The notes under the pieces are model-generated. The model had not been told where the DNA came from. It made no database searches and was given only the letters and a program-made list of their open reading frames with translations. From a virus, in the IMG/VR virus record IMGVR_UViG_3300009425_000043, positions 1 through 36,348 of that record: a DNA stretch of 36,348 nucleotides; one strand, given 5' to 3'. This document shows positions 13,681-22,613 of the stretch, piece by piece. Every line of letters begins with the position of its first letter. The stretch's first letter is position 1. The translations under genes and the position numbers were made by a program.

Positions 13681-14107
13681 CTAAACTTCCACCAAAGTAT
13701 AGACCAGTAATTGCTGCCACTAAATTAGTATCAAGAGGTGTGATTACAATTCCAGGGGCTGCCATTGGCACCCATTTCATTATCTCTTTACCTTCCAAGA
13801 ATAAAAATCCAGGTTTAAACTCAAGGTATCCTACTATTATCTGTACTTCTGGTGCAAATATAGGAATGAGTTTAGGTAACACAATGACAGAAAAGATTGT
13901 AGTCAATGCAATGATACGTCTTGTCCATTGAAAGCCTGTGTTCTCATATTCTCTCGCCGCTTTAAAACCTTCTTGTTGAACAGCATTTCTTTCTATAAGA
14001 AGTTTTTGTTCTGATTCTTTAGCCTTTATTTTTTGTGACCATATACTCATGACTCCACCAAGTACGGTAGAGCCGAGCATAGTAATCATTTCAAATGGTA
14101 TACCCAT
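13670..14107 (-). CDS. Multi-span membrane protein, holin candidate (145 aa)
   Basis: 145 aa. Three hydrophobic stretches are visible: ~7-23 (MITMLGSTVLGGVM within), ~64-84 (RRIIALTTIFSVIVLPKLIP) and ~127-141. Between the first two lies a charged helix (KIKAKESEQKLLIERNAVQQ) with coiled-coil character. It is the last gene of the - arm, downstream of the lysozyme gene and a 35-aa membrane peptide, which makes a lysis or holin role plausible. The 3' end overlaps the convergent + gene by 11 bp. No named family is recognised. Confidence 0.65.
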   Translation of the reverse strand: MGIPFEMITMLGSTVLGGVMSIWSQKIKAKESEQKLLIERNAVQQEGFKAAREYENTGFQWTRRIIALTTIFSVIVLPKLIPIFAPEVQIIVGYLEFKPGFLFLEGKEIMKWVPMAAPGIVITPLDTNLVAAITGLYFGGSLVKK

Positions 14108-14116
14108 AATGATTAC

Positions 14117-14224
14117 CTACTTAAGTATAACAGCAATGACTGCCACTACACATATAGCTAAAGCTATTTGCTTATGCTTAGGCATAGACATTACTTTATC
14201 TTTAATCCAATTTAGTTTTTCCAT
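14117..14224 (-). CDS. Tiny membrane protein (35 aa)
   Basis: 35 codons from ATG at 14224, with an excellent CAAAGGAGAACTAT ribosome site. The N-terminal half is basic (MEKLNWIKDKVMSMPKHKQI) and residues ~19-34 form a hydrophobic helix (QIALAICVVAVIAVILK). It sits between the lysozyme gene and the three-span membrane protein. The layout suggests a small holin, antiholin or lysis-timing peptide; that is inferred from position. Confidence 0.6.
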   Translation of the reverse strand: MEKLNWIKDKVMSMPKHKQIALAICVVAVIAVILK

Positions 14225-14277
14225 ATAGTTCTCCTTTGTTAATTTATAAAACTCCTGCCCCACACATGAGTATTATT

Positions 14278-15909
14278 TTATTTTCTTTTAGTAAGTAATC
14301 CACCCTTTTTATAGTTATAAGTAATCGATGGGGTAAAATCTCCATCAGTATTAATTGAACCTGTAAGTGTAAAATCTTTACCAAGAAGACTAATCTCTTT
14401 GCCTACACTAAATGCACCAGTATCATTCCCAAAATTATAATTTGCATTTATATCATAACCATTTTGGAAAGTACCAACATTACCTACTACATCTGTCTCA
14501 GTTCCTGAAAAATTTAAATCTTGTACATTTGCAGCAGATAAAGTATTTTGAAGTCCTAAAGAAGCATCGCCAAATACACCACCTATTTGTCCATACGCAT
14601 TAAGATTTGTACCTGATACAATACCTTGATTATATGCAGTAAATGCAGACTTAATAGGGTCCTTTAAAAAATCTGTACTTTTAAATGTATTAAAATAAGT
14701 ACCATATAAATTAGTTTTCTTTTTTTTAGTAGGAGAAGTACTTGATGTAGTACCACCACCACCACCACCAGTAGGAGTATTAGTTGGCCCAGCTATATCA
14801 GCCATATTAGGTCTATCATTAGGAGTATTACCACCACCTGAGCCACCGCCATCGCCGCCAACTCCGCCTTCACGGCTGTCACCACCACCACCACCAGTAG
14901 TACCACCTTCACCATCATCACCAAAATCATTGTAGTTAGGAATGTTTTTAATACTTGGTCCAGTATGTGGTGGGTTACTGTCGTGTAAATCTAATTTTTT
15001 TAATAACTCTGCTTCAGGGTCAGTAATGTAAGCTAGTTGAACTTTGTGTTCGCCCTTACCAAAGTAACGTGGAATACCACTGACCTCAGGTCCACGTGCA
15101 ATTTGAGCGGGGTCTTTAGCCTTATCATTTTTAACATCGCCACCTGTACTAAAACCAAGTCTAGCCCTTTCTTCTTTACTAGGTTTTCTTATTGGTAAGT
15201 TAACTTCTTCTTTTTTTTCTTCAGCCATTTTCATTAAGGCTTCAGACACAGCTTCAAATCTTTTAGTTATACCACCTAGCTTGCCATTTTTTTTAGCTTC
15301 TTTATATTCATCGTTGTTTAAAAATTCTTTAGCTGCGTCTTTGTATCTACGTTTATTTATAAGAGCACGAGTAACATCACTCTGACCTATTGAACCTCTA
15401 TAGTACTCACTAAAGATAGCTTCTTGTGCATCATCAGGAAAATTTTTAAAGTCAGGAAGAAGAGCATTAACTTCTTTTAATCTTACTTGTATATCTTCTT
15501 GTAGTAATTTTTCTGCATCTTCTTTATCTATTCTATCAACAGAAATATTACCAGTCCTACCGTCAACTAATAGATGACCATAACCTACTGTGTCATAACC
15601 CTTTGTATCTTTATAAGGCTCAAGTCGTAGTCCTTCTGCTTGTCGAATATTTTCTTTAAACTTTTCAGCATCTATGTTAGCTCCTTTGTTAGCTTTAATA
15701 CTACCAAAATATTCTTGTGTATCTAAAGGACTTCTTCTAGAGTAAGTATTACCACCATAGTTAGTAATAGAATCGTTAGCAGTATTAACAGTACCATACA
15801 TTTTGTTTCCCACTTTCATAAACTCATCCATTCTTCTACGTCTATTAGTAGGTACTGATGATGATAGCATTCCAAATTCTGCTAGTGTTTTTTTACTTGA
15901 CATTCCCAT
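14278..15909 (-). CDS. T4-type lysozyme (GH24) with Gly-rich linker and beta-rich C-terminal domain
   Basis: 543 aa from ATG at 15909 (MGMSSKKT), which has CAAAGGAATAATTAAT upstream. An ATG at 15987 in frame would overlap the previous gene by 77 bp and is not preferred. The muramidase triad is present as E92-x8-D101-x5-T107 (AEGLRLEPYKDTKGYDTVGY region), matching T4 lysozyme E11/D20/T26. Then come a charged segment, a long Gly-rich linker with several runs of 5-6 Gly (~310-400) and a C-terminal domain of alternating strands (YDINANYNFG, FTLTGSINTDG, PSITYNYKKGG). At this length it is more likely a virion-borne cell-wall hydrolase than a plain endolysin, though it is the only lysozyme in the window and could serve both. 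It is next to the internal virion protein genes. Confidence 0.85.
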   Translation of the reverse strand: MGMSSKKTLAEFGMLSSSVPTNRRRRMDEFMKVGNKMYGTVNTANDSITNYGGNTYSRRSPLDTQEYFGSIKANKGANIDAEKFKENIRQAEGLRLEPYKDTKGYDTVGYGHLLVDGRTGNISVDRIDKEDAEKLLQEDIQVRLKEVNALLPDFKNFPDDAQEAIFSEYYRGSIGQSDVTRALINKRRYKDAAKEFLNNDEYKEAKKNGKLGGITKRFEAVSEALMKMAEEKKEEVNLPIRKPSKEERARLGFSTGGDVKNDKAKDPAQIARGPEVSGIPRYFGKGEHKVQLAYITDPEAELLKKLDLHDSNPPHTGPSIKNIPNYNDFGDDGEGGTTGGGGGDSREGGVGGDGGGSGGGNTPNDRPNMADIAGPTNTPTGGGGGGTTSSTSPTKKKKTNLYGTYFNTFKSTDFLKDPIKSAFTAYNQGIVSGTNLNAYGQIGGVFGDASLGLQNTLSAANVQDLNFSGTETDVVGNVGTFQNGYDINANYNFGNDTGAFSVGKEISLLGKDFTLTGSINTDGDFTPSITYNYKKGGLLTKRK

Positions 15910-15910
15910 A

Positions 15911-18900
15911 TTAATTATTCCTTTGTTGTAATCTTCTTGTAAGTTCTTTAACATACCCACCTTGATTAAACATTCTTGTTGACTCATTACCTTGTTTAAT
16001 ATCTTCTTTAAAGTTAGGGTCTTCTTTATATACTAATCCTGGTATCCCTAATCTACTTAAGCCTGCTCTAATAGTAGGTAAAAGAAGAGTTTTATAAAAA
16101 CTTCTCATCATACTATCATAAGCACCTGGAGTACCTGCAAAAGTTCCACCTAAACCTTTAAAAGTACTACCTATATTTTTAACAATATTAGTAGCAGGAA
16201 AAAAATCTAATACATCTTGACTACCTGCACCAACTAATTTACTAAGTGCAAAAGTAGGTAACCAACCCAAGTTACCTGAAAGATTCATAGAGTGTGCCGC
16301 CCAAATAGCTGGGTCATTATCTACAGTTGTTTTTATTTCTCCATACTTTGCAAACTCTCTAAGATTATAAATAGCTCCATAAACTGCCAATGCCCCTGTC
16401 ATTCTAAACAACTGTGCTTGTTCACCACTTTCTGCTTTAGCTATTAAAGCATTTGTTTGTGCTGACTTAGCCATAGCCCAAGAACTAAACTGTCCTATAC
16501 TTCTTACCCAAGGGTTTCTACTCTGTGTAAAAAGTAATCTATTTCCTACTGTAGGAATGATTGCATCTCTATCTGCAGTTTTTAAACCAATCTTAGTTAG
16601 AATAGATTTAGTAGTATTATTAGCTAACGCATCATCTAAATTTTTAATAGAACCTAATAAAAGTATGTCATCAAAATTATTAATACCTAAAGTACTTAAA
16701 TGATTTAAATCTTCTACTGTTATTTTATCTATATTTTTTAAATCTTTAATAGATTTTGCACCACTTGCTTCTACTTTTAAAGCAATAGCTCTAGCAGTTT
16801 TATGTCCATCTACTATTCCTACATTAAAAGCATAGCGTCTAGATAAATTAGTTATGCCTTCTAAACCTATTAGTTTAAAAAATTTTTCATTACTGGCACC
16901 AATTAAATCAATATACCTAGCTGATGCTTGACCACCTAACTCTGCACCTTCTCCTCCAATGTACACATCTTTTAAAAGTTGTCGTGCTACCTGTCCATGA
17001 TATAACTCTAGTGCTTCTGCTCCACCTTTTTCTTTACTAGTTCTTCCACTAGTTCTTGCTATACCTTGTATCCAAGAACCAAAGTGCCTACTATTTTGAA
17101 ATGGTTGTACTAAATCACCAAGGTTAGCTATTGTAACTTTCTCCATCATAGTTAAGTTAGCTAACGTAGAAAGAGTAGCTATAAAGTTTCTTGATATTGG
17201 GTCACCAGTTGCTCCAAATCTTCCAAACAATGAGTTAGTACTGTTAATAATAGCTTCTTTATCACTTTGTAATTTTACTTTAAGACTTTCATCAAGGTCA
17301 CTTAATTTTTTAACTCCACCTTGTTTTAAGTATTGTTCATCTAATCTTGTGAAATATCCTTTTAATAACTGTGCATCAGGTCCAAACTTTCTAGCAAATT
17401 CTACAGACTTAACACTTGTACGAGCTAAGTCACTTAGTACAGAACCTATATCATTAACCAACCATTTTTCTATTACTTTTTCTACATCATCATAAGAACC
17501 TTGAAGTACTCTTTCTTTATTAATGTGTTCACTAAGCGGTAATATTATTTTCTGAGAACCTACATCATCTGCTGAACTAATAATACTTTTTTCTAAATTA
17601 CTAGCTTGTGCTTTAAAATAATTTTCTGCTCTATTTAAAGCTTGTTCTTTAGATAGTTTACTAAAAACAACATCATCAGTACCATCTGTTTTTAATCCAA
17701 ATTTAATAGGATTATCTTTACTTGCATTCTTTGTTAAATTTTGAAAAACTTTTGCCATGTCATTCATAAAAGCTTTTTTAGATTTAACACTATTATTAAC
17801 TGCATTAAAATTAATTTTTCTAGGAAAGTAATTAGCAATAACTTCTGCTTCTTTTATACCTACTTGATTATAGTAAGTTTTAAAACTACCTAAAAAATCT
17901 TTTATTCTTATTGCTAAATCTTGTGACTCTTGAGAAAATTTTCCTTTAGCTCCTCTAACAATTTTAAGAGCATCAGTTTGTGCTTCTATACTACTGTTAC
18001 CAAGAACACCACCTTCACCATAAATAGCTCCAGTAAATTTTTGAAAAGATGTAACAGCAGAGCTTTCAATATTATTAGAATAACCTGTAAGTTTAGCTCC
18101 TTGATTATCATATCCTTTTATTATTGCACCTCTCCAATCAAGTTTAACACTAGTATCAAACTTAGGAAACATCATATTAGAAAACTCATCCATAATAGGG
18201 CCACGTTGAGATAGTTTTGATGATTGAGTAGTTGAAAGTCTTATGTTTATATCTCTACCTAAATTTTTAATAAAATTAGAATCAAGTAACTTAGCAAAAC
18301 CTTTTTGTTGTAGTAAAGGAATACCTGTAATTTGTCCACTTTTTAAAGCTCTACTCATACCTCCAATAATAAGTCCACCATACATAAACCTATTAAAACC
18401 TTCATCAGTGTCAGAATATAACGTACCTGCAGCTGCTCCCATTCCCATACCCACAAGAGGACGAGTAAAATTAATAGCAAGTGCTCTACCTATTTGAGAT
18501 TTTAAACCACCTATAGCATGGATTTGTTTAACTAACTCTAAATTATATTTGCTTTCAGCAGTAGCTTGTGTCTCAAGAGCTTTCCTAGCTTCATTTCTTA
18601 GCTGTACTGAAAGTTTACTTAAGTCTTTTATGTTTGATTTATTTAAAAGTTCTCTTTCTTTAGGTTTTAAACCAGCATATATTTTTTTAAGACCTTTAGT
18701 ATCTCCTTGAACTTCTTTAAGTTTTTGAATTACTTTTAAAACATTTTCTCTAGGTAAAATATAATTAACATAGTTGTTATCTTGAACAGCTAATTCTTTA
18801 AATAGTTTTTGTATCTCTGGAAGTTTACTTATTTTTTGTACGTCTGCTAATTGTTTAGCACTAAGGTTTAAACTTTTTATTTGATTTCTTTGTAGTAATT

Positions 18901-19564
18901 CTTTTATAGCTTCTTGTGTAACTTTATCTTTATTAAATAAATTAGGAGCAACTTTACCTGCTACTTTAGAAATACCAGCAGTAACTCCAAGAGCAATAGG
19001 AGAGAATACTGCACCTGCAGCTGCACCTATAGCTATATCAGTACTAGTGACTTCTTCTCCACTAGCTCCTTTTTTAATAGCGGTAGTACCTGCACCAACA
19101 CCTGCTCCTAAAACTGATGTAGCTGCTGTAGCTGCAGCATATTTTTTAATTCCTTTATAAGCTCGTCCTGCTTGTGCTGCTCTTGCCCAAGGCATAAGTA
19201 AATATACTGGGTCACTTACCATAACTAACCCACGACCACCCCATACTGCTGCGTCATTATCATACTTACCATCTTTAAATTCTGGGAACTGTTCAAAGAT
19301 TTCTCTTTGTCTTTCTTGTTCTAATTCTTTAGAAGTCTTAGTAGTAACAGCAGCTTTAGTTAGTCTATATATATCACCAAGTAAATAAGTTTCTTTTGCC
19401 GCACCATATTGAGCTTTCTTAATATCAGAAGGTTCATTAAAATCAGTTGTAGTAGATGTACTTACTTCATCTTCTAAACCTTGCAAGTATGCAGGAATAT
19501 TACTATCTTCTTTAGGTTGTTCGACTTCTAAACCTTGCAAATATATAGGAACATCATTAACCAT
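15911..19564 (-). CDS. Large internal virion protein candidate (1217 aa; gp16-like position)
   Basis: 1217 aa. The N-terminus repeats a short motif, PIYLQGLE (5-12) and PAYLQGLE (24-31), seen on large marine phage virion proteins. Residues ~110-205 contain Ala/Gly-rich hydrophobic helices (YAAATAATSVLGAGVGAG; AIGAAAGAVFSPIALGVTAG) that could enter a membrane. The rest is long, helical and Lys/Leu-rich. T7-like phages place a giant ejected core protein (gp16, 1318 aa) in this part of the virion block, and size and context fit. I see no transglycosylase motif; the wall-cutting activity is in the next gene. It starts 3 bp after the preceding gene with a weak ribosome site. Confidence 0.65.
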   Translation of the reverse strand: MVNDVPIYLQGLEVEQPKEDSNIPAYLQGLEDEVSTSTTTDFNEPSDIKKAQYGAAKETYLLGDIYRLTKAAVTTKTSKELEQERQREIFEQFPEFKDGKYDNDAAVWGGRGLVMVSDPVYLLMPWARAAQAGRAYKGIKKYAAATAATSVLGAGVGAGTTAIKKGASGEEVTSTDIAIGAAAGAVFSPIALGVTAGISKVAGKVAPNLFNKDKVTQEAIKELLQRNQIKSLNLSAKQLADVQKISKLPEIQKLFKELAVQDNNYVNYILPRENVLKVIQKLKEVQGDTKGLKKIYAGLKPKERELLNKSNIKDLSKLSVQLRNEARKALETQATAESKYNLELVKQIHAIGGLKSQIGRALAINFTRPLVGMGMGAAAGTLYSDTDEGFNRFMYGGLIIGGMSRALKSGQITGIPLLQQKGFAKLLDSNFIKNLGRDINIRLSTTQSSKLSQRGPIMDEFSNMMFPKFDTSVKLDWRGAIIKGYDNQGAKLTGYSNNIESSAVTSFQKFTGAIYGEGGVLGNSSIEAQTDALKIVRGAKGKFSQESQDLAIRIKDFLGSFKTYYNQVGIKEAEVIANYFPRKINFNAVNNSVKSKKAFMNDMAKVFQNLTKNASKDNPIKFGLKTDGTDDVVFSKLSKEQALNRAENYFKAQASNLEKSIISSADDVGSQKIILPLSEHINKERVLQGSYDDVEKVIEKWLVNDIGSVLSDLARTSVKSVEFARKFGPDAQLLKGYFTRLDEQYLKQGGVKKLSDLDESLKVKLQSDKEAIINSTNSLFGRFGATGDPISRNFIATLSTLANLTMMEKVTIANLGDLVQPFQNSRHFGSWIQGIARTSGRTSKEKGGAEALELYHGQVARQLLKDVYIGGEGAELGGQASARYIDLIGASNEKFFKLIGLEGITNLSRRYAFNVGIVDGHKTARAIALKVEASGAKSIKDLKNIDKITVEDLNHLSTLGINNFDDILLLGSIKNLDDALANNTTKSILTKIGLKTADRDAIIPTVGNRLLFTQSRNPWVRSIGQFSSWAMAKSAQTNALIAKAESGEQAQLFRMTGALAVYGAIYNLREFAKYGEIKTTVDNDPAIWAAHSMNLSGNLGWLPTFALSKLVGAGSQDVLDFFPATNIVKNIGSTFKGLGGTFAGTPGAYDSMMRSFYKTLLLPTIRAGLSRLGIPGLVYKEDPNFKEDIKQGNESTRMFNQGGYVKELTRRLQQRNN

Positions 19565-19567
19565 TTA

Positions 19568-21496
19568 TTATTCTATTGTAATAGGTTTAAATTTAAGTGT
19601 AGAAATTTCTCTGCCTTGGTTATCAGTAGTTGTGTCAACGTAAGATTCATATTTAATACCATCTTTAGTAGTAACTTCATCTCCTATATTTAACATCATA
19701 TTGTTACCTGCATAAAATTCTTCTTTGCCTGTAAAGGATACATCTTTAGTATAAGAATTAAGATACTCAGCTGTTACTAAATCTTTTTCTATAACAGTAC
19801 CAAGTTGCATTTTAGAAATGTCAGGAATAACTTCTTCCATTTGTTTTTCTATAGTTACTTCAGATGATTCTTTTTCTTGATTTTTTTTCCAAAGATTATA
19901 AGCTTCCATTATACTTTCAGAAATTTTTGATTTTTCTTTATCATCTAATTGAAGTAATCTTTCATCCAATTTTTCAAAAGAATATGATTGTTCACCTATA
20001 GTAAAAGTATTTCCGTCCTCACTTACAATAGGAATATCTTTTTTTATCTCTTCAGATTGTACAGGCTTTAATATTTCAGCAGTTCTTTTATCTAGTATAT
20101 TATAAATATTAGATAAAGTTGCTTTTTTATTTTCACCTTCAACTTCTACTATTTTTTCTAACTCTTGTTGTAAGTATGGCATAGTATTTACTAATTCTCC
20201 ATTAGAATTTTTAACTTGAGCAGGAATGTTTTCATATAAAGGTATAATACTAGTAGGAATTACATATTGTCCTTCTATTGGAGTACCAATATCTGGAATA
20301 TCAATCTTAAAAAACTTGAAGTTACTGCTAATAGGTAGTATTCTTCTATTAACTTCTGTGTTTAATCTTGATATTAAAGCACCAGTACTATTATCTTCTG
20401 GATTTTGAGTAGTCCAACCAGCTGTATGATAATTAGCCTCAACTATTTCTAATTGTAAACTACTTATTCTGTTTACTAATGCAGAAGCTGCTGGTTTAAC
20501 TCCACTAACTTTTCCATCTGTTCCAACTGTCATAAATTGTTGAATTTCTATTCCTGGAATATTAGCTACGATATTGTCGTTTATTATGTTTCTAAAATCA
20601 GTTGACCTGTCATCTCTATCTTTATCATAAGTTATTTGAATTTGTTTAAAGATTGCGTTTTCTCTTCCATCTCTAAAGTTTGGAACCTGTAAATCAATTG
20701 TTTCGCCAGTACCCCTGTGAATAACTAAAACTTGTTCATCTGTTTTTCCAGAATCACTTCCTTCACCAGCTTTAAATTGATACTGTTTAGATTTTCCTGA
20801 TAAGTCTGATTCTAAAACTTCTTGATAACCAGAATCCATATCTTTTTGAAGTGTAGCAAGAGCTGCATCACCTGTGTCATCTTTACCAAATAATTTTTGA
20901 CTCATTGTAGAAAAACTATTATCTGCAATACTTGCTTGAGCTACTTGAATTTTACTTGAATTAAAGTAATCTTTATAATCAGGTCTATTAGGAACAGCTG
21001 TTCCTTCATAAGTATATCCTGTAACTTTACCATCTTCTCCTACTACATCTTTTAGTTTATTTATTTCAGTATTAAGTTGTAAAGCTATACCACTGGTATC
21101 ATCTATTTTTGTACCAGTGTTAGGAATAATTCCTTTTGCTACTAAAACATTCATAGCTATATCTCTTTTACTAGCACCATTACTTGCTGAAGCAGACACT
21201 AAACTACTTAAAGCTTTGTCTAATTTATTAGTTGCAGCAAAATCTGTTTCATATTGAGCAGTTTTATTAGCGTAAGCTATATCAGCTCGTTGTCTATAGT
21301 ATGCTTTGTCGGCAGCAAGTTCTTCTCCTCTTACTTTTATTAATTCTTCTCTTTCTTTTAAAGCATCTTCTGCTAAACCACCTGCAACTTGTAAAGCACC
21401 ATCAGGATTTTTAACTGCTAAGTAAGCTGCTCCTACTCCTAAAGCACCTTTTAATATTTTTTTAAAATTATTTTTATTATCTTCTTGTCTAGCCAT
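19568..21496 (-). CDS. Internal virion protein candidate (642 aa)
   Basis: 642 aa, beginning MARQEDNKNNFKKILKGALG, with a Gly/Ala hydrophobic helix at ~17-45 and a charged, probably coiled-coil stretch to ~85 (EREELIKVRGEELAADKAYY). The middle is Asp/Lys/Thr-rich and the C-terminus is beta-type (EVTTKDGIKYESYVDTTTDN). It lies between the 209-aa acidic protein and the giant virion protein, with AGAGGAGTTAGTATA upstream. By size and order it corresponds to the T7 gp15 position. No sequence motif proves this. Confidence 0.55.
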   Translation of the reverse strand: MARQEDNKNNFKKILKGALGVGAAYLAVKNPDGALQVAGGLAEDALKEREELIKVRGEELAADKAYYRQRADIAYANKTAQYETDFAATNKLDKALSSLVSASASNGASKRDIAMNVLVAKGIIPNTGTKIDDTSGIALQLNTEINKLKDVVGEDGKVTGYTYEGTAVPNRPDYKDYFNSSKIQVAQASIADNSFSTMSQKLFGKDDTGDAALATLQKDMDSGYQEVLESDLSGKSKQYQFKAGEGSDSGKTDEQVLVIHRGTGETIDLQVPNFRDGRENAIFKQIQITYDKDRDDRSTDFRNIINDNIVANIPGIEIQQFMTVGTDGKVSGVKPAASALVNRISSLQLEIVEANYHTAGWTTQNPEDNSTGALISRLNTEVNRRILPISSNFKFFKIDIPDIGTPIEGQYVIPTSIIPLYENIPAQVKNSNGELVNTMPYLQQELEKIVEVEGENKKATLSNIYNILDKRTAEILKPVQSEEIKKDIPIVSEDGNTFTIGEQSYSFEKLDERLLQLDDKEKSKISESIMEAYNLWKKNQEKESSEVTIEKQMEEVIPDISKMQLGTVIEKDLVTAEYLNSYTKDVSFTGKEEFYAGNNMMLNIGDEVTTKDGIKYESYVDTTTDNQGREISTLKFKPITIE

Positions 21497-22125
21497 TATA
21501 CTAACTCCTCTTCTTCTTCTGTATCAGAAACTCCTAAGTCTTCTGCCTTAGGTAACTCTTTTACTCTTGCAAGTAAAGAAGGTTCAACACTAGATTTTCT
21601 AATTGTTTTTGGTTTCATATCTTTTAATTGTTTTTCTGACTCTTCCATGTATATATCTTTTTGCTCATCATTTAAATCTTCGTCTTCATCTTCATAAATT
21701 ACAGGCTCAATATCATTTTGTTCTGCTATTGCAATAAGAAGATACATTAAAGGTTCGATACAAAGTAACATTAAGTCAGGATTAATCTTACCACTTGTCA
21801 TAGAAGTATAAAGTATTACTTGAACCATCTCATCAATAGGAGTATTGTTTAAATACTGACCTAATAACTCTACATAGTTATCTTCTTCAGTCATTTTTAA
21901 AAACAAGTCTTCAATAAAAGGTCTTACTTCAGTATAGTCTGGTGCTGTTTCCCATGGAAATTTTGATTCAGTAGGGCTAGTTAAACTTTCACCTGGAGTA
22001 GGAGCATTAAAGGGGTCAAAACTAGTACCATCTCTTAAAGCTATTTGTCCTTTAGTGTCATTAGCAGGAGCTTCAACTTCTTGAGTTTCTAGTTGTTGTT
22101 GTATATTTATATTTTCTTCAGCCAT
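21496..22125 (-). CDS. Acidic hypothetical protein (209 aa)
   Basis: 209 aa, strongly acidic, with a Pro/Thr-rich N-terminal third, a hydrophobic helical middle (MLLCIEPLMYLLIAIAEQND, ~118-137) and an acidic cluster EDEDEDLNDEQKD after it; it ends DTEEEEELV. Its stop shares a base with the start of the 642-aa gene. It has AAAGGATAAATAAA upstream and is the first gene with a clear ribosome site after the - promoter at 22282-22310. It could be a chaperone or scaffold for the large virion proteins. No family is recognised. Confidence 0.6.
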   Translation of the reverse strand: MAEENINIQQQLETQEVEAPANDTKGQIALRDGTSFDPFNAPTPGESLTSPTESKFPWETAPDYTEVRPFIEDLFLKMTEEDNYVELLGQYLNNTPIDEMVQVILYTSMTSGKINPDLMLLCIEPLMYLLIAIAEQNDIEPVIYEDEDEDLNDEQKDIYMEESEKQLKDMKPKTIRKSSVEPSLLARVKELPKAEDLGVSDTEEEEELV

Positions 22126-22126
22126 T

Positions 22127-22276
22127 TTATTTATCCTTTAATAATTCATCCAAAGGGTTCTCTGGAAAATTTAAATCTTTCTTTCTTTTTTTTTCTTTTT
22201 TTTCTTTAAGTTGATTAAAATCAAACTCAAGTTGTTTTTCTTTATGTTTTATTTTACTTTTACTATCTGATACCAT
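22127..22276 (-). CDS. Small Lys-rich protein (49 aa), possibly leaderless
   Basis: 49 codons from ATG at 22276, ending 1 bp before the next gene. The product begins MVSDSKSKIKHKEKQLEFDF, has a KEKKEKKRKK tract and ends with an acidic tail. The -10 box of the consensus promoter lies only 5 bp upstream, so transcription should begin at or within a base or two of this ATG. Translation would be leaderless, or the ORF is not used. No family is recognised. Confidence 0.45.
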   Translation of the reverse strand: MVSDSKSKIKHKEKQLEFDFNQLKEKKEKKRKKDLNFPENPLDELLKDK

Positions 22277-22281
22277 ATTAT

Positions 22282-22310
22282 ATTATAACATATTTTATAA
22301 GGTTTGTCAA
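22282..22310 (-). promoter_or_regulatory. Consensus sigma70 extended -10 promoter (minus strand)
   Basis: Reading the - strand: TTGACA (22310-22305), a 17-bp spacer ending in TGT, TATAAT (22287-22282). It lies a few bases after the stop of the 99-aa gene and drives the internal virion protein and lysis unit (22276 down to 13670). The expected start is about 22275. Confidence 0.87.
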
Positions 22311-22313
22311 GAC

Positions 22314-22613
22314 TTAATTAAGTAAGGGGTTACCTGCCTTAACTTTAACCTCATTAATCATAGCCTCAAGATAATCTATAGCTGCACTATTTATTCTTAT
22401 ATCCGCTTTTAAAGATTCTATAGATTTGTTAACTTCTGTCAGGTCTACTGTTTGATTAACAGTAAACTTTTTCTTTTCTATTTTAATTACACTTTTTTCC
22501 ATAACATCTAATCGTTGATTAAACGTACCCCAGGTATAGAACCCTCCTCCAATTGCACTTACAAGTGCGATGAGCATTCCGATTGATTGTAACTTAGATA
22601 CCATTCCGTTCAT
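22314..22613 (-). CDS. Single-span membrane protein with coiled coil (99 aa)
   Basis: 99 aa. Residues ~9-28 form one hydrophobic helix (IGMLIALVSAIGGGFYTWGT), followed by a long heptad-patterned helix (~31-90; KSIESLKADIRINSAAIDYL) that probably pairs in the periplasm or cytoplasm. Ribosome site AAGGAG. It overlaps the end of the 609-aa exported protein by 20 bp and is the last gene before a new promoter. It could be a holin, a spanin-like or a scaffold element; none can be chosen from sequence. Confidence 0.6.
   Translation of the reverse strand: MNGMVSKLQSIGMLIALVSAIGGGFYTWGTFNQRLDVMEKSVIKIEKKKFTVNQTVDLTEVNKSIESLKADIRINSAAIDYLEAMINEVKVKAGNPLLN

Noticed and set aside
15910-15987. Earlier ATG for the lysozyme gene
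   Set aside because: It would overlap the giant virion protein by 77 bp, whereas the ATG at 15909 has a good ribosome site two bases after that gene's stop.
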